Notes under the pieces: model-generated
Databases searched by the model: none
Told to the model about the DNA's origin: nothing
What the model saw: only the letters and a program-made list of their open reading frames with translations
Shown here: in pieces, positions 27,320 through 36,526 of the stretch
Position numbering within the stretch: position 1 is the first letter of the stretch
How the letters are laid out: every line of letters starts with the position of its first letter
Made by a program: the position numbers and the translations under genes
From: Bacteroidota bacterium
Lineage (GTDB): Bacteria; Bacteroidota; Bacteroidia; Flavobacteriales_D; Crocinitomicaceae
Assembly (NCBI GenBank): GCA_024280155.1
Contig: JAJRQQ010000030.1
Span: forward strand, 1 to 64,000
Length of the DNA stretch: 64,000 nt
Direction: 5' to 3'

Positions 27320-28204
27320 TGTGCAATTTTGCTAAATACCCTTGCTCTGATTGCCCTTTTGTTGGGTAAAATTCTACTTCGCATTTTAAGAAATAGACAT
27401 CCATTATTGTAGAATAACCTGAGCGAGAAATTATTTTCTTTGCATTCAAAATGATTTCGTCTTGTTCTCGCCAAGTTAATTCAGTTTTAGAATACTGAGA
27501 AGGGGCAATTAAAACTGATTGCTCATTCTTTTCATAAATCGATTCAATGAATTCCTCAAGATATATTTTAGGTCCACTAGCAATATAAACGGTTTGATTA
27601 TTCTTTTTTTGGGGCACTTCATACAACATAAAACGAGAAAAAGGACCGATAAACGATACACCTTTATTATTCTCCGCAGACAAATCTCCAGCTAGAGAAT
27701 TATTATCGAAATCCATCACCCAAATAGAATGAAATTTTCCTATTAATTTTTCATGAAGGAATTGTACACTTTTTTGATGCCATTTTAGCGGTAAATTTAA
27801 TTGATGAGTTATAAAAATAGACGGAATTTTCTCATGAACGAAACCATAACGATGGTCCGAGAGAATAATATCTATTTCAAATTCATCTACATATTTTTTA
27901 ACCTCTTCCTTTTCTAGCCTAAGTCGTTTTGTTAATGTTATAGAACTCATGAATAAATCGAGTGAGAAATTCCCCTTTCCTTTAAAATCGAACGGGTAAC
28001 CTTTATGTAGTATGAATTCTATTTCAGGAAAATATTCTTGGTACACTTTTTTTGTTCCTTATCACAAGCAATAAAGACAATATTCTCTTTTTTCAACAAC
28101 AAATAAATCAAACCAATTGAACGTGAAACATGTCCCAACCCCCAATTTAGTGGAGAAAACAATATTTTTCTATTTGAAATATTCTCGAGTAATAATCCGT
28201 TCAT
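27300..28204 (-). pseudogene. glycosyltransferase interrupted by a -1 frameshift
   Basis: Two overlapping open frames (27300-28046 and one ending at 28019) make one MurG/GT28-like protein. The start is ATG at 28204 (MNGLLLENISNRKILFSPLN), followed by the GT-B glycine loop NWGLGHVSRS. The first frame runs into ACDKEQKKCTK, while the second resumes as VYQEYFPEIEF. Adding one A to the A7 run (coding strand; plus-strand T7 at 28047-28053) joins them. The C-terminal half keeps a GPKIYLEEFIESIYEKN segment, an SRSGYSTIMDVYFLKC motif typical of nucleotide-sugar sites, and PTKGQSEQGYLA. Restored length is about 301 residues. It is either a broken gene or a sequence error. Likely role: polyprenyl- or lipid-linked sugar transfer (inferred). 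Confidence 0.78.
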
Positions 28205-28281
28205 AAGAAGTAAAAGTAATAGATAGATTCTAAAAAAAGTAGAAAGTGAACGTTTCTTATCAAAAAAGTGATAAATTTTGA

Positions 28282-28311
28282 TTGTCAATCCCAACTTTGA
28301 TTCTATCTTTA
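28282..28311 (+). promoter_or_regulatory. clpP promoter (TTG-N19-TATCTTTA)
   Basis: TTG (28282-28284) and TATCTTTA (28304-28311) are 19 bp apart, one base off the Bacteroidota consensus. The predicted leader is about 25 nt to the ATG at 28342. This TTG could be mistaken for a start codon that would add 20 residues to ClpP; the promoter fit argues against it. Confidence 0.6.
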
Positions 28312-28341
28312 ACGTTCAATAAGAACGAAAACAATAAATAT

Positions 28342-29010
28342 ATGATGAACGGTAACGAATTTAAGAAGTATGCAACCAAGCATATGGGATTGAACAGTAT
28401 GCATGTAGAGAACTATATTGAATCTTCATTAACGCCTTACATTATTGAAGAACGTCAAATGAACATGACTCAGATGGATGTTTTTTCACGACTAATGATG
28501 GATAGAATTATCTTTTTAGGGACTGGGATTGATGATCAAGTTGCAAATATAATCAATGCACAATTATTATTTTTAGAATCTGTTGATGCAAAAAAAGACA
28601 TTCAAATTTACTTAAATTCTCCGGGAGGTTCTGTATATGCAGGTCTAGGAATGTATGACACCATGCAATACATTGCTCCTGATGTAGCAACAATTTGTAC
28701 AGGAATGGCGGCTTCAATGGGTGCAGTTTTATTATGTGCTGGTGCAGAAGGTAAGCGATCTGCATTACAACATTCTCGTGTAATGATTCACCAACCAATG
28801 GGAGGTGCACAAGGACAAGCGTCTGATATTGAAATAACTGCAAGAGAAATCCAGAAATTAAAGAAAGAGTTGTATGATATTATTGCAACTCATTCTAAAC
28901 AAGATTACGATAAAGTTTGGGCAGATTCTGATAGAGATTATTGGATGACAGCTAGCGAAGCAAAAGAATACGGAATGGTTGACGAAGTATTGATTCGTAA
29001 CAAAAAGTAA
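28342..29010 (+). CDS. clpP: ATP-dependent Clp protease proteolytic subunit ClpP
   Basis: A 222-residue ClpP that forms the barrel peptidase degrading proteins fed by ClpX or ClpA/C. The catalytic triad region is complete: Ser in [15 protein letters not shown], His in [15 protein letters not shown], and Asp downstream in [20 protein letters not shown]. The N-terminus [19 protein letters not shown] fits Bacteroidota ClpP, so I start at 28342 rather than the upstream TTG at 28282, which is the -33 element. It is followed by clpX in the usual order, with a promoter and hairpin between them. Confidence 0.97.
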   Translation: MMNGNEFKKYATKHMGLNSMHVENYIESSLTPYIIEERQMNMTQMDVFSRLMMDRIIFLGTGIDDQVANIINAQLLFLESVDAKKDIQIYLNSPGGSVYAGLGMYDTMQYIAPDVATICTGMAASMGAVLLCAGAEGKRSALQHSRVMIHQPMGGAQGQASDIEITAREIQKLKKELYDIIATHSKQDYDKVWADSDRDYWMTASEAKEYGMVDEVLIRNKK

Positions 29011-29019
29011 GTATCTTTG
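28990..29019 (+). promoter_or_regulatory. clpX promoter (TTG-N19-TATCTTTG)
   Basis: TTG (28990-28992) and TATCTTTG (29012-29019) with a 19-bp spacer fully match the Bacteroidota vegetative consensus. The -33 element lies inside the end of clpP. Transcription would start near 29025, upstream of a terminator-like hairpin. Confidence 0.75.
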
Positions 29020-29034
29020 CAAAATTAAAATTCA

Positions 29035-29070
29035 GTCCTTTGTTTGTTTCGGCAATCAAAGGGCTTTTTT
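29035..29070 (+). terminator. terminator-like hairpin in the clpP-clpX gap
   Basis: An 8-bp stem (29035-29042 with 57-64) extends by three more pairs after a mismatch and is followed by TTTTTT (29065-29070). It would end clpP transcripts. It also lies downstream of the clpX promoter, ending 10 bp before the clpX ATG, so clpX messages must read through it. Confidence 0.7.
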
Positions 29071-29080
29071 ATCAATTATT

Positions 29081-30307
29081 ATGGCAAAAAAAGATTCAGG
29101 TTGTTCCTTTTGTGGAAGACCACGAGAAGAAGTAGGAATGTTAATCGCTGGGGTTACAGGTCACATTTGTGAAAGCTGTATTGAACAAGCACATGTTATT
29201 GTTCAAGAGGAAGGTATTACCCAATCTTTTGATGAAAAGGATGATGATTTTAAAGTTAAAAAACCTATTGAAATTAAAAATCATTTGGATGAATATGTGA
29301 TCGGCCAAGATGATGCTAAGAAAGTTTTATCTGTTGCAGTATATAATCATTACAAACGATTAAATCATAAAGTACAGAAAGATGAAGTTGAGATTGAGAA
29401 ATCAAACGTCATTATGGTGGGAAGAACTGGAACAGGAAAAACGCTTTTAGCAAAAACAATCGCGAAATTGTTACATGTCCCTTTTTGCATTGCTGATGCA
29501 ACGGTCTTAACAGAAGCTGGTTATGTTGGTGAAGATGTTGAGAGTATTTTATCTCGACTACTTCAAGCCGCTGATTTCAATGTTGGAGCCGCTGAAAGAG
29601 GAATTGTTTTTGTTGATGAAATTGATAAGATTGCTCGTAAAAGCGACAATCCTTCGATTACTAGAGATGTTTCTGGTGAAGGTGTTCAACAAGCTTTATT
29701 GAAATTACTGGAAGGAGCAACAGTTTCTGTACCACCACAAGGAGGTCGTAAACATCCTGAGCAGAAAATGATTCAAATTGACACAAAGAATATACTATTC
29801 GTTTGTGGTGGAGCATTTGATGGTATCGAAAGAATCATTGCGAATCGAGTGAGCCGTCAAACGATTGGTTTTTCGAGTAACGAAGAAGAAGCAATTGATA
29901 AAGAAACTTTATTGAAATACATTAACCCAACCGATATTAAAACTTTTGGGTTAATTCCTGAATTGATTGGTCGTTTCCCTGTTTTAACATATTTAGAGCC
30001 ATTAAGCAGTGATGCCTTGCGAAGAATTTTAACTGAACCAAAAAATGCAATCATAAAACAATATGTTCGTTTGTTTGAATTGGATGATGTTAATTTAAAG
30101 TTTGACGGAGAGGTTCTTGATTTTATCGTCGAAAAAGCAGTAGACTTCAAATTAGGTGCTCGTGGATTGCGTTCTATTTGTGAAGCAATTTTAAATGATG
30201 CGATGTTCGAAATACCTTCTTCAGATATGAAAGAATTTAGGGTAACATTGGAATATGCTCAAACGAAATTTTCGAAGAGTAAAATGGCGAAATTGAGAGT
30301 AGCGTAG
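29081..30307 (+). CDS. clpX: ATP-dependent Clp protease ATP-binding subunit ClpX
   Basis: A 408-residue AAA+ unfoldase that feeds substrates to ClpP. The N-terminal C4 zinc finger is CSFCGRP...CESC (about 8-35). Walker A is [12 protein letters not shown] (about 112-123), Walker [13 protein letters not shown] (about 177-188), and sensor/arginine-finger regions follow ([27 protein letters not shown]). The IGF-type ClpP-contact loop is seen as QTIGFSS (about 263-269). Length and order downstream of clpP are standard. Confidence 0.97.
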   Translation: MAKKDSGCSFCGRPREEVGMLIAGVTGHICESCIEQAHVIVQEEGITQSFDEKDDDFKVKKPIEIKNHLDEYVIGQDDAKKVLSVAVYNHYKRLNHKVQKDEVEIEKSNVIMVGRTGTGKTLLAKTIAKLLHVPFCIADATVLTEAGYVGEDVESILSRLLQAADFNVGAAERGIVFVDEIDKIARKSDNPSITRDVSGEGVQQALLKLLEGATVSVPPQGGRKHPEQKMIQIDTKNILFVCGGAFDGIERIIANRVSRQTIGFSSNEEEAIDKETLLKYINPTDIKTFGLIPELIGRFPVLTYLEPLSSDALRRILTEPKNAIIKQYVRLFELDDVNLKFDGEVLDFIVEKAVDFKLGARGLRSICEAILNDAMFEIPSSDMKEFRVTLEYAQTKFSKSKMAKLRVA

Positions 30308-30418
30308 CTTCGCATCTCGACAAACTCGATGACCTCAGCTTAGCTAATTAAAATATTTCGACAAATTAATTGCCGATATAGATGTATGGTTGAACTGAAA
30401 TATGGAGAAGAAAATAAT

Positions 30419-30450
30419 AAAAATGCGATTGAAAATTCAATCGCATTTTT
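30419..30450. terminator. bidirectional terminator between clpX and trmB
   Basis: A perfect 14-bp inverted repeat (30419-30432 with 30437-30450) has a 4-nt loop, five A at its 5' end and five T at its 3' end. It serves the convergent clpX (plus) and trmB (minus) genes. Confidence 0.88.
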
Positions 30451-30452
30451 AT

Positions 30453-31121
30453 TTAATTAATCTTAAACTTACAATACTTAATCACACTACCTCGAGAAGT
30501 GAATAATTTTTCATAATGTGTTTTGATATGAAAGATATCTCTTGTTAGTGGGTCAATATTTTCGGGTAATTCTCCGTATAAATCCCATGTAAGTTCGAGT
30601 AACTCATAGTTTTGTTCTTTGATTTGCTCTTCGGTATATTCGAACAATAAATCACTATCTGTTTTCATGTGAACAATGCCTCCAGGTTTTAAAATTTTCC
30701 GATATCGTTCGATGAATGGTGGTGAAGACAATCGTTTATTCACTTTTTTAGGTTGAGGATCTGAAAAAGTTAACCAAATCTCATCAATTTCACCTTCAGA
30801 AAAATAATCGTTGATAAAATCAATCTTAGTTCTTAAAAAAGCTACATTTTTCATATTCTCATTCAATGCTTCTTCTGCTCCAATAAACATTCTGGCGCCT
30901 TTGATGTCCACACCAATGAAATTCTTATTTGGAAAATGTTTGGCTAAGCCGACAGAATATTCTCCCTTTCCACAACCTAATTCCAAAACAATTGGATGGT
31001 CATTTTTAAAATGTTGCTCTCTCCATTTCCCTTTCATTGGAAAAGGTTCTTTAATTACTGGTTCGTAAAAATTATCAAATTCTTTTACTGCTGCAAATCT
31101 TCTTATTTTATCTTTTCCCAT
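30453..31121 (-). CDS. trmB: tRNA (guanine-N7-)-methyltransferase TrmB
   Basis: A 222-residue enzyme that makes m7G46 in tRNA variable loops. The SAM-binding motif is VLELGCGKGEYSVGLA (about 46-61). The family-defining segments FIGVDIKGARMFIGAEEAL, IDEIWLTFSDPQPKKVNKRLSSPPFIERY and GIVHMKTDSDLLFEYT are all present. It is the last gene of the fkbM-gldC-DUF2797-trmB run; its ATG shares a base with the DUF2797 stop. The length is normal for Bacteroidota. Confidence 0.96.
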   Translation of the reverse strand: MGKDKIRRFAAVKEFDNFYEPVIKEPFPMKGKWREQHFKNDHPIVLELGCGKGEYSVGLAKHFPNKNFIGVDIKGARMFIGAEEALNENMKNVAFLRTKIDFINDYFSEGEIDEIWLTFSDPQPKKVNKRLSSPPFIERYRKILKPGGIVHMKTDSDLLFEYTEEQIKEQNYELLELTWDLYGELPENIDPLTRDIFHIKTHYEKLFTSRGSVIKYCKFKIN

Positions 31122-31912
31122 TATTCTGTCACATTAATAAAATAACCCGTATGTTTTCTAATATTCAGCACTTCTCCTCCTTCAAAGAGAAGATACTGAC
31201 CTTTTATTCCCATCAACCTCCCTTCAATGATTGGTGTTTTATCAAAAGATAGGCTTTTCACCTTTTCGGGATATTCTAGAACGGGGTAATTAATTTCAAT
31301 AATTTCATCATTCTCCGAAAAAAGTTCGGTAATGTCAGCTGGTAGATGTTCTTCTAACGACCATTTCTCTTCTTCTAAATCAATGGTGTCATCCACATCA
31401 TTTTGGAGCATCTTTCTCCAATTGGTTTTATCTGTAAAGAATTCTTTTAACGCAACCTCAATTCTACCTGCTTCATAACGATTTGGCGCTTCTGCTAAAC
31501 GAATTGCTGCACTTGCTCCTTGGTCAATCCAACGCGTAGGTATTTGGTCAATGCGGGTGATACCTACTTTTACTGCACTCGATTTGGCTAAATATACAAT
31601 ATGAGGTCCGTTGTGGTGTTTTTCTTCCCATTCAACATCACGACCTTCTCCTAAATGTGCTCGACACAACTCAGGATGGAGAATGCACGGTGATGCTTGG
31701 GGAGAATTCATAAAACATGGATAACAAAACCCTTGTCCAAATGATTTTTTAGTCACTTTATTACAGGCTCTACAATTGATTATCCCATTCCATTCCAATC
31801 GAATTTGTTTTCCAATAAAATCATTCATCACAATATCCGAAGAAAGATTAAGTGTATAAACCACCTCGTCTTTCATTTCAACAGACATTTTATTAATATT
31901 TCCTTTCGCCAT
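31121..31912 (-). CDS. DUF2797 protein with Cys/His-rich zinc-like region
   Basis: A 263-residue DUF2797 family protein of unknown function. It has a probable metal-binding cluster CRACNKVTKKSFGQGFCYPCF...CILHPELCRAH (about 47-85). A strand-rich block follows (VYLAKSSAVKVGITRIDQIPTRWIDQGA, about 109-136), reminiscent of GIY-YIG-like folds. The likeness is from pattern only; catalytic residues are not certain. It overlaps trmB and gldC by one base each, so it is translated from the same message. Confidence 0.85.
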   Translation of the reverse strand: MAKGNINKMSVEMKDEVVYTLNLSSDIVMNDFIGKQIRLEWNGIINCRACNKVTKKSFGQGFCYPCFMNSPQASPCILHPELCRAHLGEGRDVEWEEKHHNGPHIVYLAKSSAVKVGITRIDQIPTRWIDQGASAAIRLAEAPNRYEAGRIEVALKEFFTDKTNWRKMLQNDVDDTIDLEEEKWSLEEHLPADITELFSENDEIIEINYPVLEYPEKVKSLSFDKTPIIEGRLMGIKGQYLLFEGGEVLNIRKHTGYFINVTE

Positions 31913-32259
31913 TATTCTTCGGGAAGAATATTCATTTTATCTGCAAAATGATGACAATAATCACGTAAATCGTCGGTTATATTCTTCTCACCTGTCGCTT
32001 TTTCAAAAGTATCAGAAAGAGAAAGAAGTGTTTGGTGAAAAAATTGTTTCATTTCTTCAACGGACATATCTTTTGTCCACAAATCAATTTTCATTGTGTT
32101 TTTCTCATTGGAATCCCATAATGCTAGAAATAATGCTTTTGCCTGAGCATTCTCAATGCCCCCATCACTCGCTGACCATTTCATATCAATAGGCAAATGA
32201 TTTTCATTCATTCCTATTTCAACTTTTATTTCTGAAATTTTCGTTATCTTATCTTCCAT
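31912..32259 (-). CDS. gldC: gliding motility protein GldC
   Basis: A 115-residue GldC-like protein, found in gliding/T9SS Bacteroidota; it is a small cytoplasmic protein whose exact role is unclear. The family pattern is evident in MKWSASDGGIENAQAKALFLALWDS, MKIDLWTKDMSVEEMKQFFHQTLLSLSDTFEKATGE and LRDYCHHFADKM. Other T9SS or gliding core genes are not in this window. It lies 1 bp from the fkbM gene and overlaps DUF2797 by one base. Confidence 0.9.
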   Translation of the reverse strand: MEDKITKISEIKVEIGMNENHLPIDMKWSASDGGIENAQAKALFLALWDSNEKNTMKIDLWTKDMSVEEMKQFFHQTLLSLSDTFEKATGEKNITDDLRDYCHHFADKMNILPEE

Positions 32260-32260
32260 T

Positions 32261-33031
32261 TTATTTTTTTATTTTTTTATCAAATTCTTCCACCTTCTCT
32301 GATGGAACAAATAAGAAATCGCCCGGTTCTTTTTGTTGACCAGGTACTTCTTTGATTATTTTAAAATCAGCGATTCCATATTGAATATAATTTAGGTCAT
32401 TAAAAAAGGCAAACATTTCTTTTTCATTCTCAGGACCAATTTCAATTTGTACGATAGGTTTCTTATTCGCAATAACATCTTTAATTTCATTAAAAACAAC
32501 AACCTCATAGCCTTCAATATCGCATTTGATGTAATCAATTTTATCTAATTTGTTCAACAACTCACTCCCTTTCACAATTTCTACTTCGTGTGTTTTGTGC
32601 ATTGCTTTTTCTTCTTCAGATTCAGCAATATGTGGTAATCCTGTACGAATCATTCCATTTGATTCCGGCAGAACCATTGTAATTGTTCCTTTTTCATTCC
32701 CCAAAGCGTAATTCACCACTCGCGCATTCTTAAATTTTGACATCAACTTTGAAAGAACATCGTAGAATGGTTTAACAGGCTCAATGGATAATAATTGTCC
32801 GTGAGGTGCTAATCGTGCGAAATTTTTAGAAAAATACCCCAAATTTGCTCCAATATCAACAATGCTATAATCTTCTTCGATGAGATCTTTAATTGCATAA
32901 TGATATTTAAATCGTGAATCATTCTTCAATAATCCAAGGTCATACATTGTATAAAAACCGCGTTGTAACGTTTTTAAATATGCCTTTTGACTTAAGGTTT
33001 TGAAAAGTATTTTTTTGATAAAAACAATCAT
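32261..33031 (-). CDS. FkbM-family methyltransferase
   Basis: A 256-residue SAM-dependent O-methyltransferase of the FkbM type. Motif I is SIVDIGANLGYFSKNFARL (about 57-75). The family pattern continues with LLSIEPVKPFYDVLSKL, ARVVNYALGNEKGTITM and the motif IDYIKCDIEGYEVVVFNEI (about 163-181). Such enzymes often methylate sugars in surface polysaccharides or other small hydroxyl groups; the substrate is unknown. It leads the run with gldC, DUF2797 and trmB. Confidence 0.87.
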   Translation of the reverse strand: MIVFIKKILFKTLSQKAYLKTLQRGFYTMYDLGLLKNDSRFKYHYAIKDLIEEDYSIVDIGANLGYFSKNFARLAPHGQLLSIEPVKPFYDVLSKLMSKFKNARVVNYALGNEKGTITMVLPESNGMIRTGLPHIAESEEEKAMHKTHEVEIVKGSELLNKLDKIDYIKCDIEGYEVVVFNEIKDVIANKKPIVQIEIGPENEKEMFAFFNDLNYIQYGIADFKIIKEVPGQQKEPGDFLFVPSEKVEEFDKKIKK

Positions 33032-33164
33032 ATTTGTAATGTTTGAACGAAAGTACAGAATTAATCTGAATTTATTTTTTTAAATAGTCAATTCTAAAGC
33101 GTAGAAATTAATTCTTTCCCAAGTGCATTATAATCAATACCATCAAAATTTCCTGAAGACATCA

Positions 33165-34460
33165 TTAATAAAACTGAATTGTTCCATTTTCATTTCGGAT
33201 GAATTTCAAAACTTCTTCCGTTTCATTAAGCACTATTACATTGTTACCAAAACCATCCAACACTAATTCTTTAGAAATTGGCTCCAATTTTTTATGTTTC
33301 ACAACTTCGGGGCTGTAATATACGACTGCCACATCTGCACTCTTCATCGCATCTTTATAATGAGGTAAGAATTCTTTTTTTAAGGATGAAAAAGTATGCA
33401 ATTCCATACAAGCTACCACTTTCCGATCCGCATATTGTTCTTTTACTGCTTTCGTTGTTGCTTTCAGTTTTGATGGAGAATGAGCAAAGTCTTTAAACAT
33501 CACAAAATCTTTATTCTCAATGATTTTCTCTAACCTTTTACCTGCACCTGTGAAAGTTTTCATCGCATTTAAGAAGTTTTCTTTTGTAATCCCCATCTCA
33601 ACACCAACATTCATTGCTCCCATCAAATTCTGTAAATTATGTCCTCCAAAAATTTGCAAAGGATAATCATTTCCATCAAAATGAAGGGTCGTTCCTGATT
33701 CTGTTACGGTATATTTGGGTGTATTGTATGAAATTGATTTCAAATTCTCAGCGTACTTCTCCCCTATGCTCTTCACTTCGATATCATCCGCATTATAAAT
33801 TAAAGCGCCATCTTTTTCAATCAACGAACAAAAAATATCGAATTGTTCCACATAATTTTCCATGGTTGGGAAAACATTAATATGGTCCCAAGCAATGCCA
33901 CTGATTAAAGCAACATTAGGATGATAAAGGTGAAATTTAGGTCTTCTATCAATCGGAGAACTTAAATATTCATCTCCTTCGAGTAACATGATTTCAGCTT
34001 CATCGGTTAATTTGACCATGCAATCATAACCTTCCAGTTGAGCGCCAACCATGTAGTCAACATTCATTCCGAGTGTATTTACCACATGTAGAATCATTGA
34101 AGTGATGGTTGTTTTACCATGAGAACCACCAATCACCACTCGTTTTTTATTCTTCGATTGCTCGTACAAATACTCCGGATATGAAAAAATAGGAATATTC
34201 AATTCTTTGGCTTTAAGTAGTTCAGGGTTATCTACCCGAGCATGCATTCCTAAGATTACCGCTTCCAAAGAATCATCAATATTCGTTGCATCCCACCCCA
34301 TTTTATTCGGTAAAATTCCTTCTTTTTCTAATCGAGATTTGGAAGGTTCGAAAATTTCATCATCTGACCCTGAAACTTGAAATCCTTTTCGGTTTAAAGC
34401 AATTGCTAGGTTGTGCATTGCAGACCCACCGATCGCGATAAAATGTACTTTTTTACTCAT
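33165..34460 (-). CDS. mpl: UDP-MurNAc:tripeptide ligase Mpl, C-terminus frameshifted
   Basis: The 431-residue frame encodes a Mur-ligase-family enzyme that recycles L-Ala-gamma-D-Glu-meso-DAP onto UDP-MurNAc. The N-terminal Rossmann region is VHFIAIGGSAMHNLAIAL; the ATP P-loop is KRVVIGGSHGKTTITSMI (about 109-126). EGDEYLSS and HINVFPTMENYVEQF follow. The frame ends early in RNENGTIQFY. One extra A in the coding-strand A4 (plus T4 at 33187-33190) would instead give EKWNNSVLLMMSSGNFDGID and a stop at 33094, the usual Mpl ending (about 455 residues). So the true 3' end is probably 33094. It is 4 bp downstream of the thioredoxin gene. Confidence 0.92.
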   Translation of the reverse strand: MSKKVHFIAIGGSAMHNLAIALNRKGFQVSGSDDEIFEPSKSRLEKEGILPNKMGWDATNIDDSLEAVILGMHARVDNPELLKAKELNIPIFSYPEYLYEQSKNKKRVVIGGSHGKTTITSMILHVVNTLGMNVDYMVGAQLEGYDCMVKLTDEAEIMLLEGDEYLSSPIDRRPKFHLYHPNVALISGIAWDHINVFPTMENYVEQFDIFCSLIEKDGALIYNADDIEVKSIGEKYAENLKSISYNTPKYTVTESGTTLHFDGNDYPLQIFGGHNLQNLMGAMNVGVEMGITKENFLNAMKTFTGAGKRLEKIIENKDFVMFKDFAHSPSKLKATTKAVKEQYADRKVVACMELHTFSSLKKEFLPHYKDAMKSADVAVVYYSPEVVKHKKLEPISKELVLDGFGNNVIVLNETEEVLKFIRNENGTIQFY

Positions 34461-34464
34461 TGTT

Positions 34465-34992
34465 TTATTTCTTAATCGAATTGGTATATTCTTGGTACGA
34501 CATTTTTAGATAAAAATCTCCCGCAATAAATCCAATTTCAGTTAGAAAAGGTTCGACCGTTTTATAACCGGGTGAAATTGAAATTCTTTTTAAATCTTTG
34601 TCCAAATAAACATAGCTTGGGTAACTCATTTGTCCGTTCAACAATGCAACTGCAAGATCATGTGAACCTCTCCGTCCATTATTTGGGTTAAATCGTAGTG
34701 TATCTCCTTGGAGGATTACATCTTCTTTTTGTTCTGCATCAAATTTTACACAATAAAAATTCTCATTCATAAATGCTGCAACTTTTTTATCCGAGAATGT
34801 AGTAGCATCCATTTTCTTACACCAACCACACCAATCAGTGTAGATGTCCACAAAAATTTTCCTAGGATTTTTTTTATTTAACTGGATGGCTTCCTCCCAA
34901 CTCAACCACTTAATTTCAGCTTTGGACTCTTTCTTTGCTATAAAAGAAGAGGCTAGAAAGAATAACACGATAATCGTAAATACTTTTTTCAT
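34465..34992 (-). CDS. periplasmic thioredoxin-family protein (CGWC)
   Basis: About 175 residues starting at MKKVFTIIVLFFLASSFIA (34992). An upstream in-frame start (35043) would place 17 residues before the signal peptide and overlap the preceding gene, so the later ATG is preferred. The redox site is FVDIYTDWCGWCKKMD (about 49-64), with the cis-Pro region in YPSYVYLDKDLKR. It resembles exported thioredoxin-like/DUF255-type proteins. It is 4 bp from the membrane protein gene upstream and 4 bp from mpl downstream. Confidence 0.85.
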   Translation of the reverse strand: MKKVFTIIVLFFLASSFIAKKESKAEIKWLSWEEAIQLNKKNPRKIFVDIYTDWCGWCKKMDATTFSDKKVAAFMNENFYCVKFDAEQKEDVILQGDTLRFNPNNGRRGSHDLAVALLNGQMSYPSYVYLDKDLKRISISPGYKTVEPFLTEIGFIAGDFYLKMSYQEYTNSIKK

Positions 34993-34996
34993 ATTT

Positions 34997-35350
34997 TTAT
35001 TTTTGAACCAACTTTTTAAAATCAAATAGAAGAGGTAGTACAAAAACTAAAGAGCCAAAATCAGTCATCAATTGAAAAGTCGATAAGTTATTTTCAGAAG
35101 CGAAATAAGTTGGTAAAATGACGATTAAAAGTCCGATGTAATACAACCAATCCCACCAATTTTTTTCTTTATAGAGAAAACGTTTTAAAATTTGCATTAG
35201 AATATAAATCAAAACAAGAATCATAATGAACATTGGTACATTTCGCATACTTCCAAGTGTGCCATTTGACCAATAATACATAGAAATTGCGTTTCCTAAT
35301 AGAAACATAATGACTAAAATAAGTACTTTGAGTATTTTACTGTTTTTCAT
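34997..35350 (-). CDS. small four-TM membrane protein of unknown function
   Basis: A 117-residue protein made almost entirely of hydrophobic segments: about 6-24, 38-54, 66-85 and 95-112, with charged loops such as KRFLYKEKNWWDW between them. No family is recognisable to me. It is the first of three tightly packed minus-strand genes (membrane protein, thioredoxin, mpl), so it is probably expressed with them. Confidence 0.7.
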   Translation of the reverse strand: MKNSKILKVLILVIMFLLGNAISMYYWSNGTLGSMRNVPMFIMILVLIYILMQILKRFLYKEKNWWDWLYYIGLLIVILPTYFASENNLSTFQLMTDFGSLVFVLPLLFDFKKLVQK

Positions 35351-35437
35351 ATTTTGAAGATTTTAAACGATTGATTTGAACCTCAGCCAAATTTAAACAA
35401 AAAAGATAGATAGTCAATAGAATAAGCAATCACTTCC

Positions 35438-36526
35438 TTATTCTATCGCAATATAATTAGAGAAACCATCCGACATTTCACGCTGAATTTCACCTTTATC
35501 GTCTGCATAAAGCAAGTATACTTCAACGTTTAACTCAGGGTGTGTTTTTACAAAAGTCAAGGTTTTTTCTTTTCCCATAACCATAAAAGCTGTAGCAAAA
35601 GCATCGGCAGATTGGCAATCACCCGAAACGACTGTAGCACTCAGTAAAGAATGCTGTACAGGAAAACCTGTTTTAGGATTCAGAGTATGGGCGTATTTAA
35701 TTCCATCTTTCACATAAAACTTCCGATAATTACCACTGGTTGCAATCGCTAAGTTCGAAACCGACAAAACATTTTCAATTTCTCTCGTTTTTAGATTCTC
35801 TTTTGGTGAATCTACCCCTATCCTCCAATCAACTCCATCTTTATTTTTCCCTCTAACGAGTAATTCTCCACCAATTTCTATGTAATAATTTTCCAATCCT
35901 TTTTGTGCCAAAAATTCATCCACAACATCAACGGACAATCCTTGTGCAATTGCATTAAAATCAATTTTAAACTCAGCATATTTCTTTTGGAATAAAATAG
36001 AATCACCAACGAACTGAATAGAATGTAATTCATCTTCTTTAAAAGACACAAATGATAGAATGGAATCTACTTCACTTTGTGTTAAAGGAGAATCTACTTT
36101 TGTCATGAATCCCCAACCTTTCACGAGCGGAAAAACAGCAGGGTCAAAATCCCCTTCAGTGAGGGAATACACTCGTTGACTTTCAAGGTAGCATCTTTTA
36201 AAAAAACCAGTTTTATCAATAAGTCTAACTCCATGAGTAGAATTATTCATTTGAGTGATTACAGATTCTTGCACATAGGTTGAAAGAGAGAAATCAAAAA
36301 CATGAAAGAGAGAATCGAGGCTGTTTTTAGTGATTGATTTACTTTCATCATCGATAATAACGGTATACGTTGTTCCCTGTGTCTCCCCATGGACATCATA
36401 AAAAGTTTTATTATCTTGGGGAGAATGATCTCCACATGAAGTTAAAAGAAATAGATTAAAAATGACGCTCCAAATGAGGACCTTGCGTTTCTTTATTCCA
36501 CACACTTTGTAAACTTGGTTTTCCAT
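35438..36526 (-). CDS. apbE: FAD:protein FMN transferase (ApbE-like lipoprotein)
   Basis: A 362-residue ApbE family protein that attaches FMN to Thr in proteins such as NqrB/C or RnfG-type subunits. A lipobox is visible in LFLLTSC (Cys31), so it is probably anchored in the cell envelope. Family motifs: GETQGTTYTV, DPAVFPLVKGWGF, KIDFNAIAQGLSVDVV, YYIEIGGELLVRGKN and the metal-binding SGDCQSADAFATAFMVMG. The ATG gives a 71-base overlap with the end of the giant TPR gene. No better in-frame start preserves the lipobox, so I keep it. A target flavoprotein is not in the window. Confidence 0.9.
   Translation of the reverse strand: MENQVYKVCGIKKRKVLIWSVIFNLFLLTSCGDHSPQDNKTFYDVHGETQGTTYTVIIDDESKSITKNSLDSLFHVFDFSLSTYVQESVITQMNNSTHGVRLIDKTGFFKRCYLESQRVYSLTEGDFDPAVFPLVKGWGFMTKVDSPLTQSEVDSILSFVSFKEDELHSIQFVGDSILFQKKYAEFKIDFNAIAQGLSVDVVDEFLAQKGLENYYIEIGGELLVRGKNKDGVDWRIGVDSPKENLKTREIENVLSVSNLAIATSGNYRKFYVKDGIKYAHTLNPKTGFPVQHSLLSATVVSGDCQSADAFATAFMVMGKEKTLTFVKTHPELNVEVYLLYADDKGEIQREMSDGFSNYIAIE

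Noticed and set aside
28282-28341. N-terminal extension of ClpP from a TTG start
   Set aside because: That TTG is the -33 element of a good promoter, and the ATG at 28342 fits the family N-terminus.
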